Assembly: GCF_001278705.1 (NCBI RefSeq)
Contig: NZ_CP012600.1
Span: 434,190-498,189, forward strand
Direction: 5' to 3'
Origin: Bacillus gobiensis
GTDB taxonomy: Bacteria > Bacillota > Bacilli > Bacillales > Bacillaceae
DNA length: 64,000 nucleotides
In this document: positions 8,976 through 21,174 of the stretch, one piece after another
Position numbering within the stretch: position 1 is the stretch's first letter
Layout of the letters: every line of letters begins with the position of its first letter
Notes under the pieces: generated by a model
Database searches by the model: none
The model's input: only the letters and a program-made list of their open reading frames with translations
What the model was told of the DNA's origin: nothing
Program-made: the position numbers and the translations under genes

Positions 8976-9001
8976 ATAAATCCAATCTGAAAATGGAGTT
9001 G

Positions 9002-10357
9002 ATGACTTTGGAAAAAACAGAGCAATTTCAAGATTTGAACAAGAAGGACGGGCAATTTGTTTGGCATGCAATGAAAGGTGCGAATCATGAAAAAGGCTTA
9101 GTGATTGAGAAAGCGGAAGGATCATGGGTGACGGATATTAGCGGAAAAAAGTATTTAGATGCCATGTCAGGCCTTTGGTGCGTCAATGTCGGATACGGAA
9201 GAAAAGAGCTTGCGGAAGCCGCATACGAGCAGCTGAAGGAAATGCCCTACTATCCATTAACGAACAGCCACGTGCCCGCAATACAGCTTGCCGAAAAGCT
9301 TAATGAATGGCTAGATGGTGACTATGTTTTTTTCTTTTCAAATAGCGGATCCGAAGCGAATGAGACGGCGTTTAAGATCGCACGGCAATATTATGCCCAA
9401 AAAGGCAAGCCGTCTAAGCATAAATTTATCGCAAGATACCGCGCCTATCATGGGAATACTTTAGGAACCCTTAGTGCAACAGGGCAAGCGCAGCGGAAAT
9501 ACAAATATGAACCATTGACCCAAGGATTTCTTCATGTCGCTCCGCCGGATCTTTACCGCCGCCCGGAAGATGAAGAAACACTTGAGAGTGCGGAGCAAAT
9601 TGACCAGGTGATGACGTGGGAATTGAGCGAAACGATCGCCGGAGTTATAATGGAGCCTGTCATTACGGGGGGAGGCATTCTCATACCTCCAAAGGGATAT
9701 ATGAAAAGAGTGAAGGAAATTTGCGAAGCTCACGATGCTCTGCTCATTAGCGATGAGGTGATATGCGGGTTTGGCCGGACGGGAAAACCATTTGGCTTTA
9801 TGAATTATGACGTGAAGCCCGATATTATTACCATGGCAAAAGGTATAACAAGCGCATATCTTCCGCTATCAGCGACAGCTGTGAAAAAGGAAATTTTCGA
9901 ACAATTTTCAGGAAATGATGCTTACGATCGTTTCCGTCATGTAAATACCTTTGGCGGAAATCCTGCAGCTTGTGCGCTCGCCTTGAAAAACCTCGAAATT
10001 ATGGAAAATGAGAATTTATTTGAGCGATCAAGCAAGCTGGGTGAAAGGCTTTTGGCAGATCTCAAAAAATTAGAAACGTTAGATTACGTTGGAAATGTCA
10101 GGGGTATCGGGCTTTTAATCGGAATCGAGCTTGTAAAAAACAAGGAGACAAAAGAACCTGCTCAGGTGGAGTGGTTGAATCAAATCATCGAAAAGAGCAA
10201 AGAAAAAGGCCTAATTATCGGAAAGAACGGCGACACTGTTGCTGGTTACAACAATGTATTGCAGCTTGCCCCTCCGCTTAATCTGAAGGAGGAAGACTAT
10301 TCTTATCTTGTAACAACGTTGACAGAAAGTGTCGAGAAGGTTCTTTCCCGGGTATAA
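9002..10357 (+). CDS. yhxA: PLP-dependent class III aminotransferase, YhxA-like
   Basis: The protein of about 450 residues has all class III landmarks: SGLWCVNVGYGR near the N terminus, SNSGSEANETAFKIAR (cofactor phosphate binding), YHGNTLG, LISDEVICGFGRTG (Asp contacting the pyridine nitrogen), and the Schiff-base lysine in TMAKGITSAYLPLS. Relatives transfer amino groups from omega-amino donors; substrates of YhxA are not established. The frame is open to 8921, but that stretch is occupied by leader hairpins. ATG 9002 or TTG 9008 both follow GGAG at 8995; TTG has the better spacing. Position before glpP matches B. subtilis. Confidence 0.9.
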   Translation: MTLEKTEQFQDLNKKDGQFVWHAMKGANHEKGLVIEKAEGSWVTDISGKKYLDAMSGLWCVNVGYGRKELAEAAYEQLKEMPYYPLTNSHVPAIQLAEKLNEWLDGDYVFFFSNSGSEANETAFKIARQYYAQKGKPSKHKFIARYRAYHGNTLGTLSATGQAQRKYKYEPLTQGFLHVAPPDLYRRPEDEETLESAEQIDQVMTWELSETIAGVIMEPVITGGGILIPPKGYMKRVKEICEAHDALLISDEVICGFGRTGKPFGFMNYDVKPDIITMAKGITSAYLPLSATAVKKEIFEQFSGNDAYDRFRHVNTFGGNPAACALALKNLEIMENENLFERSSKLGERLLADLKKLETLDYVGNVRGIGLLIGIELVKNKETKEPAQVEWLNQIIEKSKEKGLIIGKNGDTVAGYNNVLQLAPPLNLKEEDYSYLVTTLTESVEKVLSRV

Positions 10358-10384
10358 TGTGAAGCACAGGACAAACAGTTGCTT

Positions 10385-10420
10385 TCGCCGCAAGGATAAT
10401 TAGCTTTCGGCGATTTTTTT
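10385..10420 (+). terminator. Probable terminator between yhxA and glpP
   Basis: TCGCCG pairs with CGGCGA across a 17-base loop, followed by seven T residues. The loop is long, so strength is uncertain. Confidence 0.6.
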
Positions 10421-10447
10421 CGAAAACAACAATGGAGGAGACAAGCG

Positions 10448-10993
10448 ATGGAGTTTCATAACCAAAAGATTTTGCCAGCCATACGAAATATGAAGCAGTT
10501 TGATGAATTTCTAAAGAATGATTTTTGCTATGGTGTGCTTTTGGACGTTCATCTTGGGCAGTTAAAGGGTATTTTAAGAGCTGCGGAGAGCAATAATAAA
10601 AAATTGCTCGTTCATGTCGATCTTATTCAAGGGATTAAGCATGATGAATACGGGACTGAATTTATATGCCAGGAGTTAAAGCCGGCGGGAATTCTTTCTA
10701 CCAGAACGAGTGTCATAGCAAAAGCTAAGCAAAAGAAGGTTTTGGCGATTCAACGGATGTTTTTGCTTGATACAGGAGCTATGGATAAAAGCATCGAGCT
10801 CGTCAAAAAATATAGGCCGGATTTTATTGAAGTTCTGCCAGGCGTTGTTCCGTTATTGATCAAAGAGGTAAAGGAAAAAACAGGGATTCCGATTTTAGCG
10901 GGAGGCTTCATTCGAACGGAAGAAAATATTCAACAGGCGTTGGAAGCTGGAGCCGCGACAGTAACGACATCGAATACAAGGCTTTGGAAATAG
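10448..10993 (+). CDS. glpP: Glycerol-3-phosphate-responsive antiterminator GlpP
   Basis: The 181-residue protein has the GlpP TIM-barrel-like pattern, with [27 protein letters not shown] and [20 protein letters not shown]. In Bacillus, GlpP bound to glycerol-3-phosphate acts on the leader mRNAs of glpFK and glpD to prevent termination. Both candidate target leaders are visible downstream (11060-11132 and 13546-13627). The ATG follows ATGGAGGAGA. Gene order glpP-glpF-glpK-glpD is as in B. subtilis. Confidence 0.95.
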   Translation: MEFHNQKILPAIRNMKQFDEFLKNDFCYGVLLDVHLGQLKGILRAAESNNKKLLVHVDLIQGIKHDEYGTEFICQELKPAGILSTRTSVIAKAKQKKVLAIQRMFLLDTGAMDKSIELVKKYRPDFIEVLPGVVPLLIKEVKEKTGIPILAGGFIRTEENIQQALEAGAATVTTSNTRLWK

Positions 10994-11013
10994 CAGATAC
11001 ATTTAAATACATA

Positions 11014-11042
11014 TTGACAGCGCTTTCACAATTTGTTACGAT
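11014..11042 (+). promoter_or_regulatory. glpF promoter with overlapping CcpA (cre) site
   Basis: TTGACA (11014-11019) is spaced 17 bases from TACGAT (11037-11042). TGACAGCGCTTTCA (11015-11028) overlaps the -35 box and matches the cre consensus TGWAANCGNTNWCA at all but one position, suggesting glucose repression of glycerol uptake. Confidence 0.8.
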
Positions 11043-11059
11043 AGTACCAAGTTAATATC

Positions 11060-11132
11060 TCGTGATGGAGAATCGGAGATCCACAACAAACACTTTACCG
11101 GAAATTGTAAAGGATGTTTGTTGTGGATTTTT
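11060..11132 (+). promoter_or_regulatory. glpFK leader: GlpP-dependent terminator
   Basis: A 13-bp perfect stem, ATCCACAACAAAC (11079-11091) with GTTTGTTGTGGAT (11116-11128), plus an inner CTTTAC/GTAAAG helix, is followed by a T run about 60 bases before the glpF start. The segment just upstream (GTTAATAtctcg, GGAGA) resembles the glpD leader and is the likely GlpP target. Confidence 0.88.
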
Positions 11133-11190
11133 CTATGTCTCTGAACCGTGGATATTACACAAAGAGCAGCATACAGAAAGGGGAAACAAT

Positions 11191-13517
<2,327 letters not shown>

Positions 13518-13545
13518 TTAGATTCCTATGTTATAATAAAAACAA

Positions 13546-13627
13546 GTTAATAGATCGGTAGGAGATTTGGAGAGACCGCAGAACCGAAGTAAGGAAGCTT
13601 ACTTTGGGTATTCTGCGGTCTCTTTTT
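13546..13627 (+). promoter_or_regulatory. glpD leader: GlpP-dependent terminator
   Basis: A 13-bp perfect stem, AGAGACCGCAGAA (13571-13583) with TTCTGCGGTCTCT (13611-13623), is followed by a T run before glpD. A TATAAT at 13532 is a possible -10 with a weak -35. The upstream GTTAATAgatcggtaGGAGA parallels the glpF leader. Confidence 0.87.
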
Positions 13628-13658
13628 GTTTTCTTGCCGATTAAAGGAGGAAGAAAGC

Positions 13659-15317
13659 ATGGTTTTTTCAGCAATGAACAGGGAGCAAACATTGGAAAAT
13701 ATGACGAAAGAGACGTACGATCTATTCATTATTGGCGGTGGGATTACGGGGGCGGGAACTGCTCTAGACGCCGCATCCAGAGGCATGAAAACGGCATTGT
13801 GCGAAATGCAGGATTTTGCTGCAGGAACCTCAAGCAGGTCTACCAAGCTCGTTCACGGAGGCTTGCGTTATTTGAAGCAATTTGAAGTGAAGATGGTAGC
13901 GGAGGTTGGAAAAGAACGAGCGGTTGTTTATGAAAACGGTCCGCATGTCACGACTCCTGAATGGATGCTTCTTCCTTTGCACAAAGGTGGGACATTTGGG
14001 AAATTTTCCACTTCAATCGGTCTAAGGATTTACGACTTTCTGGCTGGAGTCAAAAAATCGGAGAGAAGAAAAATGCTGAACACTAAAGATACATTGGAAA
14101 AAGAGCCGCTCATTAAAGAAACAGGGTTAAAAGGCGGTGGCTATTACGTCGAGTATCGGACAGACGATGCCAGGTTGACGATCGAAGTGCTCAAGGAGGC
14201 GGTTAAATATGGTGCAGAAGCCGTCAACTACGCAAAGGCTCAGGAGTTTCTCTATGAAAATGGCAAAGTTGTCGGGGTCGTTATCCAAGATGTAAAAACG
14301 AAGAAAACATACAACGTGTATGCGAAAAAAATCGTCAATGCAACAGGACCTTGGGTCGATGAGCTGAGAGAAAAAGACCGCAGTAAAGAGGGGAAACACC
14401 TTCAGCATACGAAGGGAGTCCATTTAGTCTTTGATCAATCAATATTCCCTCTAAAACAAGCTGTCTATTTTGATACACCCGATAGCCGAATGGTTTTTGC
14501 GATTCCGAGAGAAGGAAAAACATACGTGGGAACAACGGACACAGTATATGGGGATGTACTGGAAAGGCCGAGAATGAGTGTCCAAGACAGAGAGTATATT
14601 ATTGAATCAATCAATTATATGTTTCCTGATCTTAAGGTGAAAGCCGAAGACGTAGAATCGAGCTGGGCGGGACTACGTCCGCTTATTCATGAAGAAGGTA
14701 AAGACCCATCTGAAATCTCCAGGAAGGACGAGATTTGGAGCTCACATTCCGGCCTCATCACGATTGCTGGCGGAAAATTGACCGGCTATCGAAAAATGGC
14801 AGAGCAGATTGTAGATGTTGTGAACGACCTGCTTATCAAAGAAGGAGAAAAGGACCACGGTCCCGGCAAAACGAAGTCGATGCCGATTTCAGGGGGACAC
14901 GTAGGAGGTGCAAAGAACCTGGAGTCTTTTCTCGAGGCTAAAGTAAAAGAAGGCATGTCCATCGGATTGTCAGAGGAAGAAGCAAAACAGCTGGCCAAAC
15001 GCTTCGGTTCCAACGTCAGTTCGGTATATGATCGGGTACGTATTATGAAAGACGAAGCTGTCTGCCTAGGAATGCCAGCATACGTTCTTGCCCAGTTGGA
15101 CTACAGCATATCAGAGGAAATGACTACGACCTTAGAGGATTTTTTTATCCGGAGGACGGGTGCACTTTATTTTGACATTCATTGGGTAAACAGCCACAAA
15201 GAAGCTGTTGCAGAAGCGATGAGTAGTAAACTAAACTGGTCGCACGAAGAAAAAAAGAAAAATATAGATCACTTAAACACATATCTTCAAGAAGCCGTGC
15301 AGCCAAAAGAAGCATGA
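13659..15317 (+). CDS. glpD: Aerobic glycerol-3-phosphate dehydrogenase GlpD
   Basis: The 552-residue flavoprotein has an N-terminal FAD-binding Rossmann motif ([20 protein letters not shown]), the [15 protein letters not shown] segment typical of GlpD, a DAO fold and a helical C-terminal domain. It oxidises glycerol-3-phosphate to dihydroxyacetone phosphate at the membrane and feeds electrons to quinone. The ATG at 13659 follows AAAGGAGGA and lies just past the leader terminator; the longer frame from 13626 runs through the terminator's tail. Its own leader allows expression separate from glpFK. Confidence 0.96.
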   Translation: MVFSAMNREQTLENMTKETYDLFIIGGGITGAGTALDAASRGMKTALCEMQDFAAGTSSRSTKLVHGGLRYLKQFEVKMVAEVGKERAVVYENGPHVTTPEWMLLPLHKGGTFGKFSTSIGLRIYDFLAGVKKSERRKMLNTKDTLEKEPLIKETGLKGGGYYVEYRTDDARLTIEVLKEAVKYGAEAVNYAKAQEFLYENGKVVGVVIQDVKTKKTYNVYAKKIVNATGPWVDELREKDRSKEGKHLQHTKGVHLVFDQSIFPLKQAVYFDTPDSRMVFAIPREGKTYVGTTDTVYGDVLERPRMSVQDREYIIESINYMFPDLKVKAEDVESSWAGLRPLIHEEGKDPSEISRKDEIWSSHSGLITIAGGKLTGYRKMAEQIVDVVNDLLIKEGEKDHGPGKTKSMPISGGHVGGAKNLESFLEAKVKEGMSIGLSEEEAKQLAKRFGSNVSSVYDRVRIMKDEAVCLGMPAYVLAQLDYSISEEMTTTLEDFFIRRTGALYFDIHWVNSHKEAVAEAMSSKLNWSHEEKKKNIDHLNTYLQEAVQPKEA

Positions 15318-15523
15318 TTCTTCACTGGAATGCTCAAAAGGTAATGCGACTGGCATACTAGTTATGTCGAAATTAGACAAAATCTACTATGTCAGTCTTA
15401 TTGTGTTTCGTTGTATAATAAAATTGCCAGTATAATGCAGCATCCCTATCAAAACAGATTAGGAATGCAATTATACAGCTTACATATAAAATGAAAACTT
15501 CTAAAAAACTGGGAGGGCAAAAT

Positions 15524-17272
15524 ATGAGCTGGAATGAAAGTTACGAACGCTGGACAAATGCAGAACAATTAGACCAGGAATTAAAAACACTTCTCGAAAA
15601 TTTACGAGAAGATGAAAAAGCCCTTGAAGATTGTTTTTACAAGAATCTTGAATTTGGAACAGGCGGTATGAGAGGGGAAATTGGCGTAGGACCGAACAGG
15701 ATGAATATTTACACTGTTCGTAAAGCCTCTTACGGACTCGCCCAATATTTGATTAAACAAGGAGAAGAAGCAAAAGAAAAAGGTGTCGTGATTGCCTACG
15801 ATTCTCGTCATAAATCTCCTGAATTTGCTATTGAAGCAGCGAAAACGCTGGCAACAGAGGGCGTAAAGGCTTACGTTTTTGATGAACTGAGACCAACACC
15901 TGAATTGTCATTTGCGGTAAGGGAATTGAATGCTGCTGCCGGAATTGTTATCACGGCAAGCCACAATCCTCCTGAATACAATGGGTTTAAGGTTTACGGC
16001 GATGATGGCGGACAGATTCCACCGGCTATGGCTGACATTGTCATCGAGCAAGTCAATGCTGTGAAAAATGAACTGGATATTGAAGTGAAATCAGAAGAAG
16101 AATTAAAGGAAAAAAATCTTATTGAAATCATCGGGGAAGAGATTGATAGTGCCTTTACTGAAAAACTGAAAACAATCTCTGTGAATCCAAACCTTTCAAA
16201 AGAAGTAGACTTAAAAGTCGTGTTCACACCGCTTCACGGCACAGCGAACAAACCAGTAAGACGAGGCTTGTCTGCTCTCGGCTATGACAATGTGATTGTC
16301 GTGCCGGAACAAGAGCTTCCTGATCCTAATTTTTCAACTGTTGAGTCTCCAAACCCGGAAGAACACGCTGCATTTGAATATGCGATTAAATTAGGCGAAC
16401 AGCATGATGCGGATCTCTTAATCGGTACAGACCCGGATGCCGACCGCCTTGGGGTTGCCGTTAAAAATAACGAAGGAAAATACGAAGTATTAACAGGAAA
16501 CCAAACTGGAGCCCTGATGCTTCATTACTTGCTTTCTGAGAAAAAACGTCTTGGCACCCTTCCTGAAAATGGTGTAGTCGTCAAAACAATCGTGACGAGT
16601 GAAATTGGTAGAGATATAGCCAAATCATTCAATCTAGATACAGTTGATACGTTAACAGGGTTTAAATTTATTGGCGAAAAAATCAAAGAATACGAAGAAA
16701 CCGGTGAATACATCTTCCAATTTGGATACGAAGAAAGTTACGGTTATTTAATTGGAGACTTTGCCCGCGATAAGGATGCTGTCCAAGCAGCAATTATGGC
16801 TGTTGAGGTAAGTGCCTTTTATAAAAAACAAGGAAAATCCTTGTACGATGGTTTAATTGAGATTTTTAAAGAGTACGGATATTATAAAGAAGGCCTTAAA
16901 TCGCTTACGTTAAAGGGAAAAGAAGGTGCTGAGCAAATCGCCACAATTTTAGCGACCTTTAGAAATCAGCCGCCGCTTGAAATTGCCGGCAAATCAGTTG
17001 TATCCCAAGAAGATTATCAAATAAGCGAAAAAACGATGCTTGTAAATGGCGACAAAACAGTTATTTCTTTACCGAAATCTAACGTTTTAAAATATTTTCT
17101 GGAGGATGGATCTTGGTTCTGCCTGCGTCCTTCAGGAACAGAGCCTAAAGTAAAATTTTATTTTGCAGTTAAAGGTGATTCGCTAGAAGATAGCAATGAC
17201 CGCCTTGAGAAGCTGCAGGATGCCGTAATGAAGAAAGTGGAAGACATCGTCGCTCAAACTACAACAAAATAA
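15524..17272 (+). CDS. pgcA: Alpha-phosphoglucomutase PgcA
   Basis: The 582-residue enzyme belongs to the alpha-D-phosphohexomutase family and interconverts glucose-6-phosphate and glucose-1-phosphate, feeding UDP-glucose for teichoic acid and glycolipid synthesis. Visible motifs are the active-site serine in [13 protein letters not shown], the metal loop [11 protein letters not shown], the sugar loop FGYEESYGY, and the phosphate loop [13 protein letters not shown]. The start at 15524 follows GGGAGGGC and matches the N terminus of B. subtilis PgcA (formerly YhxB), which occupies the same position after glpD. Confidence 0.95.
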   Translation: MSWNESYERWTNAEQLDQELKTLLENLREDEKALEDCFYKNLEFGTGGMRGEIGVGPNRMNIYTVRKASYGLAQYLIKQGEEAKEKGVVIAYDSRHKSPEFAIEAAKTLATEGVKAYVFDELRPTPELSFAVRELNAAAGIVITASHNPPEYNGFKVYGDDGGQIPPAMADIVIEQVNAVKNELDIEVKSEEELKEKNLIEIIGEEIDSAFTEKLKTISVNPNLSKEVDLKVVFTPLHGTANKPVRRGLSALGYDNVIVVPEQELPDPNFSTVESPNPEEHAAFEYAIKLGEQHDADLLIGTDPDADRLGVAVKNNEGKYEVLTGNQTGALMLHYLLSEKKRLGTLPENGVVVKTIVTSEIGRDIAKSFNLDTVDTLTGFKFIGEKIKEYEETGEYIFQFGYEESYGYLIGDFARDKDAVQAAIMAVEVSAFYKKQGKSLYDGLIEIFKEYGYYKEGLKSLTLKGKEGAEQIATILATFRNQPPLEIAGKSVVSQEDYQISEKTMLVNGDKTVISLPKSNVLKYFLEDGSWFCLRPSGTEPKVKFYFAVKGDSLEDSNDRLEKLQDAVMKKVEDIVAQTTTK

Positions 17273-17277
17273 TCAGA

Positions 17278-17315
17278 AAAAATCACCGGCTCTTAGCAGC
17301 TGGTGATTTTTTTTC
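17278..17315 (+). terminator. Intrinsic terminator after pgcA
   Basis: AAATCACC pairs with GGTGATTT, with an inner GC-rich helix, followed by eight T residues. Confidence 0.88.
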
Positions 17316-17411
17316 ATTCAAAAGTCTTAGAAAAATTCGTTCTAATTGTAAAGGGTAAGAGCTGAGCTAACTTGTTATAATAAGTAAAAAGACAAGTGGA
17401 GAGAGAAACCA

Positions 17412-18554
17412 ATGAGTGAAAGCCCTTCTGAATTAAAAACATTAAAGGAAATTGCCGAAACTCTTAATCAAGGGAACGATTTACAAATCGTCTTAAATGA
17501 AGTCCTGAAAAAATTGTTGGATCTGACTGGCTTCAAAACGGGATGGATTTTCTTGGTGGCGGATAATGGAACGTTTGAATTGGCTGCTCACTCGGCCTTG
17601 CCTGAAGCTCTCTCTTGGGAAAACTGCAGGCTGATGTGTGACAGCAATTGCTATTGTATTGACCAATATTGGAATGGAAGGCTAAAATCAGCGACTAATA
17701 TTATCAACTGCGAACGTATCTATCATGCAATCAAACAAAAAACTGGCGATACAGAGGGGATAACACATCATGCGACAGTTCCGCTGAGGGATCAAAAAAA
17801 GAGATTCGGGCTTCTGAATGTGGCATCTCCAAATAAAAATCAATACAGTGAAAAAGAGCTTGCACTGTTGGAAGCAGTTGCTTTGCAAATTGGAACGGCA
17901 GTGAAACGAATCCGGTTAAGTGAGATTGAACAGCAAAATGTAGTACTGAAGGAAAGAAACAGACTGGCTCAGGATCTTCATGACTCTGTTAATCAAATTC
18001 TTTTCAGCATAAGCCTGACTGCCAAGGCGGCTCGAGAAACGACACTCGACGAATCTCTTTTGGAGCAGCTCAATTTTATACAGCTTCTGTCACGTGACGC
18101 GCTTGCTGAAATGAAGTCATTGATATGGGAATTGCGATCAGAAGGACTAAAAAACGGGATCGTCGAAGCCATCGAAAACTACGCTTCACTCATCGGACTC
18201 CCGGTTGAGCTTACTGTAACAGGAAGCATTGCACTTTCAGCTAAAGAAGAAGAGCTTATATGGAGGATCACACAGGAAGCTTTAAATAATTGCAAAAAAC
18301 ATTCACAAGCTGACAAGGCGTTTGTAACGATTATCTCATTGAAGGGGCAGCTCCTTTTGGAAATTGAAGACTTCGGAATCGGTTTTCGCTATGATCCGGA
18401 CGCTCAAATCCATAGCTTAGGCATAAAAGGAATGGAAGACCGGACCAAAAAATATGGCGGCAAGTTTTCAGTAAAAACAGCAAAAAATAAAGGGACAAAA
18501 ATTAGAGTGGCTTTGCCGATAATCAGCCCGGAGAAAGAGGAGAAAGGATCATGA
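17412..18554 (+). CDS. yhcY: GAF-domain sensor histidine kinase, NarL/DegS class, YhcY-like
   Basis: The 380-residue cytoplasmic kinase has a GAF domain (about residues 20-160), a HisKA_3 dimerisation box with ERNRLAQDLHDSVNQILFS containing the phospho-accepting histidine, and an HATPase domain (IEDFGIGFRY, LGIKGMEDR). The GAF region has closely placed cysteines (CRLMCDSNCYC), which could bind a metal or sense redox; that is inference. Its stop overlaps the start of the partner regulator by ATGA, indicating translational coupling. The stimulus is unknown. Confidence 0.9.
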   Translation: MSESPSELKTLKEIAETLNQGNDLQIVLNEVLKKLLDLTGFKTGWIFLVADNGTFELAAHSALPEALSWENCRLMCDSNCYCIDQYWNGRLKSATNIINCERIYHAIKQKTGDTEGITHHATVPLRDQKKRFGLLNVASPNKNQYSEKELALLEAVALQIGTAVKRIRLSEIEQQNVVLKERNRLAQDLHDSVNQILFSISLTAKAARETTLDESLLEQLNFIQLLSRDALAEMKSLIWELRSEGLKNGIVEAIENYASLIGLPVELTVTGSIALSAKEEELIWRITQEALNNCKKHSQADKAFVTIISLKGQLLLEIEDFGIGFRYDPDAQIHSLGIKGMEDRTKKYGGKFSVKTAKNKGTKIRVALPIISPEKEEKGS

Positions 18555-19186
18555 AAATTAAAGTTGCGATTGTAGATGACCACCATATGGTGAGAAAAGG
18601 CCTGCTTTTTTTCTTTAAAACACAAACAGATATCGAAGTTGTAGGAGAAGCAGCGAACGGCAAAGAGGCCATTGATGTTGTGAGCAGGATGAAGCCTGAC
18701 GTCGTTTTGATGGATTTATCCATGCCTGATATGAATGGGGTTGAGGCTACAAAGGAACTGCTGAAACGTGATTCCTCCGTCAAAATCGTAGTCGTAACAA
18801 GCTACGCGGATCAGGAGCATGTCATTCCGGCGATTCAGGCAGGCGCAAAAGCGTATCACTTGAAGGACGTAGAGCCCGAGGAGCTGTTAGAAACCATTCG
18901 TGAAGTGCATCTAGGTAAATCCAAGCTTGATTCGAAAATCATATCACTAGTGTTTGACCACATGTCATTGAATGAAGAGAAAGAAAAAATGAACCTTTTA
19001 ACAAAAAGAGAAGCCGATGTTTTAAATGAAATTGCAAAAGGCAAAAGCAATAAAGAAATCGCTTCTTCTTTATTTATTACGGAAAAAACGGTAAAAACGC
19101 ATGTGTCTAATCTATTGTCAAAGCTTCAGCTTTCGGACCGGACACAGGCTGCGCTATTTGCCGTGAAATACCAAGAAAAAGTATAA
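18551..19186 (+). CDS. yhcZ: LuxR/NarL-family response regulator, YhcZ-like
   Basis: The 211-residue regulator has a receiver domain with acidic pocket VAIVDDHH, phospho-accepting Asp in VVLMDLSMPDMNGVEA and Lys in AYHLKDVEPEE, followed by a GerE/LuxR helix-turn-helix (LTKREADVLNEIAKGKSNKE, EKTVKTHVSNLLSKL). It is the partner of the overlapping YhcY kinase and probably controls its target genes by binding DNA as a dimer. The azoreductase gene begins 12 bases downstream and may be co-transcribed. Targets are unknown. Confidence 0.92.
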   Translation: MKIKVAIVDDHHMVRKGLLFFFKTQTDIEVVGEAANGKEAIDVVSRMKPDVVLMDLSMPDMNGVEATKELLKRDSSVKIVVVTSYADQEHVIPAIQAGAKAYHLKDVEPEELLETIREVHLGKSKLDSKIISLVFDHMSLNEEKEKMNLLTKREADVLNEIAKGKSNKEIASSLFITEKTVKTHVSNLLSKLQLSDRTQAALFAVKYQEKV

Positions 19187-19723
<537 letters not shown>

Positions 19724-19779
19724 AAGTGAAGAGGATCGGCTGTGAAAGGTAACGACCTAAGACCAGAATATAGATTAAA

Positions 19780-20216
19780 GACCGCGCGCTACTTGTTCGA
19801 GATCGCGCATAAAGTAAGAAAATCGCGCGTAACTCGGTCAAGATACACATAAAATCAGAAAATTGCGCATACCCCGGTCAAGATCGCGCATAAAATCAGA
19901 AAACCGCGCGAAACAGGTCGAGATCGTGCATAAAGTAAGAAAATCGTGTATAACCAGGTCGAGATCGCGCATAAAATCAGAAAATCGCGCATAACCAGGT
20001 CAAGATCACGCATAAAATCAGAAAACCGCGCGAAACAGGTCGAGATCGCGCATAAAGTAAGAAAATCGCGCATAAAGTAAGGAAATCCGCATAACCCGGT
20101 CAAGATCGCGCATAACCAGGTCAAGATCGCAAAAATAATCCATAAATCACAAATAACCAGGTCAAGATCACAAACAAAATCCAATAACCGCAAGTAAACC
20201 CGGTCTAGATTAAGTC
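19780..20216. repeat. Intergenic tandem repeat field, ~20-bp half-units in ~41-bp units
   Basis: About 20 imperfect copies of a unit around TCGCGCATAA fill the space between azr and yhdB. Two half-unit types alternate: one reads like GATCGCGCATAAAATCAG, the other like AAATCGCGCATAACCAGG. Together they repeat every 40-41 bp. Copies decay toward the yhdB end. It is not a CRISPR, because there are no unique spacers. A 112-codon open frame through it on the minus strand is a by-product of the repeat. Confidence 0.85.
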
Positions 20217-20232
20217 ACAGAAATCAATAAAG

Positions 20233-20264
20233 CTGGCCTAAAATTTCATTGATATTTAGGCCAG
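20233..20264 (-). terminator. Terminator of yhdB
   Basis: A perfect 10-bp stem CTGGCCTAAA/TTTAGGCCAG lies just beyond the yhdB stop codon; the T-rich stretch is short on either strand. Confidence 0.65.
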
Positions 20265-20275
20265 ATTTTATCTCT

Positions 20276-20515
20276 TTATGTTAATATTGGTTCGAATTTT
20301 CCCTGTTCTGTCAGTGCATGGTCGATATAATGGAGCAGAGTGTAGAGCGTTTTTTCGACTATGCTGTCGTCTGCCTCGAAGTTATAGGCGTGTAAAAAGT
20401 GTTCAATTCGTTTCGATAACAGATCGTCATTCGTACGCACCATGAGAATTAGTAAATTATCCCATTGTGATCGGTGTGTATAATACAATGCTTTGTCGTA
20501 ATCTGCAATGTCCAT
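20276..20515 (-). CDS. yhdB: Small conserved protein, YhdB-like
   Basis: The 79-residue soluble protein starts MDIADYDKALYYTHRSQWDN and contains KRIEHFLHAYNF, resembling B. subtilis YhdB in sequence, size and location. No catalytic motif, signal peptide or membrane segment is visible. The ATG follows AAAGGAGGGG. It is transcribed away from yhdC. The function is unknown and I infer none. Confidence 0.8.
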   Translation of the reverse strand: MDIADYDKALYYTHRSQWDNLLILMVRTNDDLLSKRIEHFLHAYNFEADDSIVEKTLYTLLHYIDHALTEQGKFEPILT

Positions 20516-20713
20516 ACGTTTCCCCTCCTTTGTAGGAGTTGTAATTAGTTTGTGCTTTTTCTCTGCTTTTTTTCGGGGAATAGTTGGATGGGTTGCTGCT
20601 CTGCTTTAGCAATTAAAGGCATACATAAAGTGGCGTAATGATTGAATTATTCTTTTGCATGATTTATGTATTTACGGGAACGATAAGAGAAACAACTTTT
20701 TGGAGAGATCAAT

Positions 20714-21040
20714 ATGAAAAGGTTTCCGTTTGTTCTGACATTGTTTTTCTGCGTTCTTCTTTTAGCTTCTTTTTCCATAAAAAGTTTTTCTGAAGAAGGG
20801 CAGTCTGTTGCTTACGATAGGTGGAAAAAGATTGCATGGGGTGCTCTGGAAGATAAATTCAAGGGTTCAAAACTTACGGAATACAAATATATCGGCAGAA
20901 CTGAAGTCAACAAGGAACAGACAAAGGATGTTTTTCGCGTTACTGTTAAGCGTAACAACGAAACATATTCGGCTCATGCAGAGGTTTATTTTGACCCCTT
21001 AACAAAAAATATTATAGCAATTAACGTTTTTCGCTTATAA
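20714..21040 (+). CDS. yhdC: Secreted small protein, YhdC-like (DUF3889 type)
   Basis: The 108-residue protein has an N-terminal hydrophobic export signal (about residues 4-24) and an acidic/basic domain with [23 protein letters not shown] and [14 protein letters not shown], typical of DUF3889 proteins that sit in this locus in B. subtilis. It is probably secreted or membrane-tethered; its role is not known. Ribosome site TGGAGAG precedes the ATG. A perfect terminator starts at its stop codon. Confidence 0.78.
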   Translation: MKRFPFVLTLFFCVLLLASFSIKSFSEEGQSVAYDRWKKIAWGALEDKFKGSKLTEYKYIGRTEVNKEQTKDVFRVTVKRNNETYSAHAEVYFDPLTKNIIAINVFRL

Positions 21041-21080
21041 AAAGCGATACCCGATTCCAATCACGGGTATCGCTTTTTAT
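21039..21080 (+). terminator. Intrinsic terminator after yhdC
   Basis: A perfect 15-bp stem, AAAAAGCGATACCCG with CGGGTATCGCTTTTT, with A and T tracts built in, so it may work both ways. Confidence 0.92.
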
Positions 21081-21174
21081 GTCGATTTTTATTTGCTTTG
21101 ATCTTTTTGTACATTTCATTTTTTTGGGTTTTATTCATAAACTTAAGGATAAGTCCATATGGGGGGGAACGCTT

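Noticed and set aside
10358..10447. FMN or TPP riboswitch before glpP
   Set aside because: Only a weak hairpin with T run is present; it fits a terminator for yhxA.
11062..11190. N-terminal extension of GlpF
   Set aside because: The open frame runs through the leader terminator, and the canonical start with ribosome site is at 11191.
13604..13885. 93-codon plus-strand frame before glpD
   Set aside because: It is out of frame with glpD, crosses the leader terminator and shows no protein-like composition.
19855..20193. 112-codon open frame on the minus strand
   Set aside because: It lies wholly in the tandem repeat field; the product is a repetitive hydrophobic string with no ribosome site.
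19780..20216. CRISPR array
   Set aside because: Repeats are adjacent and imperfect with no unique spacers, and no cas genes are nearby.
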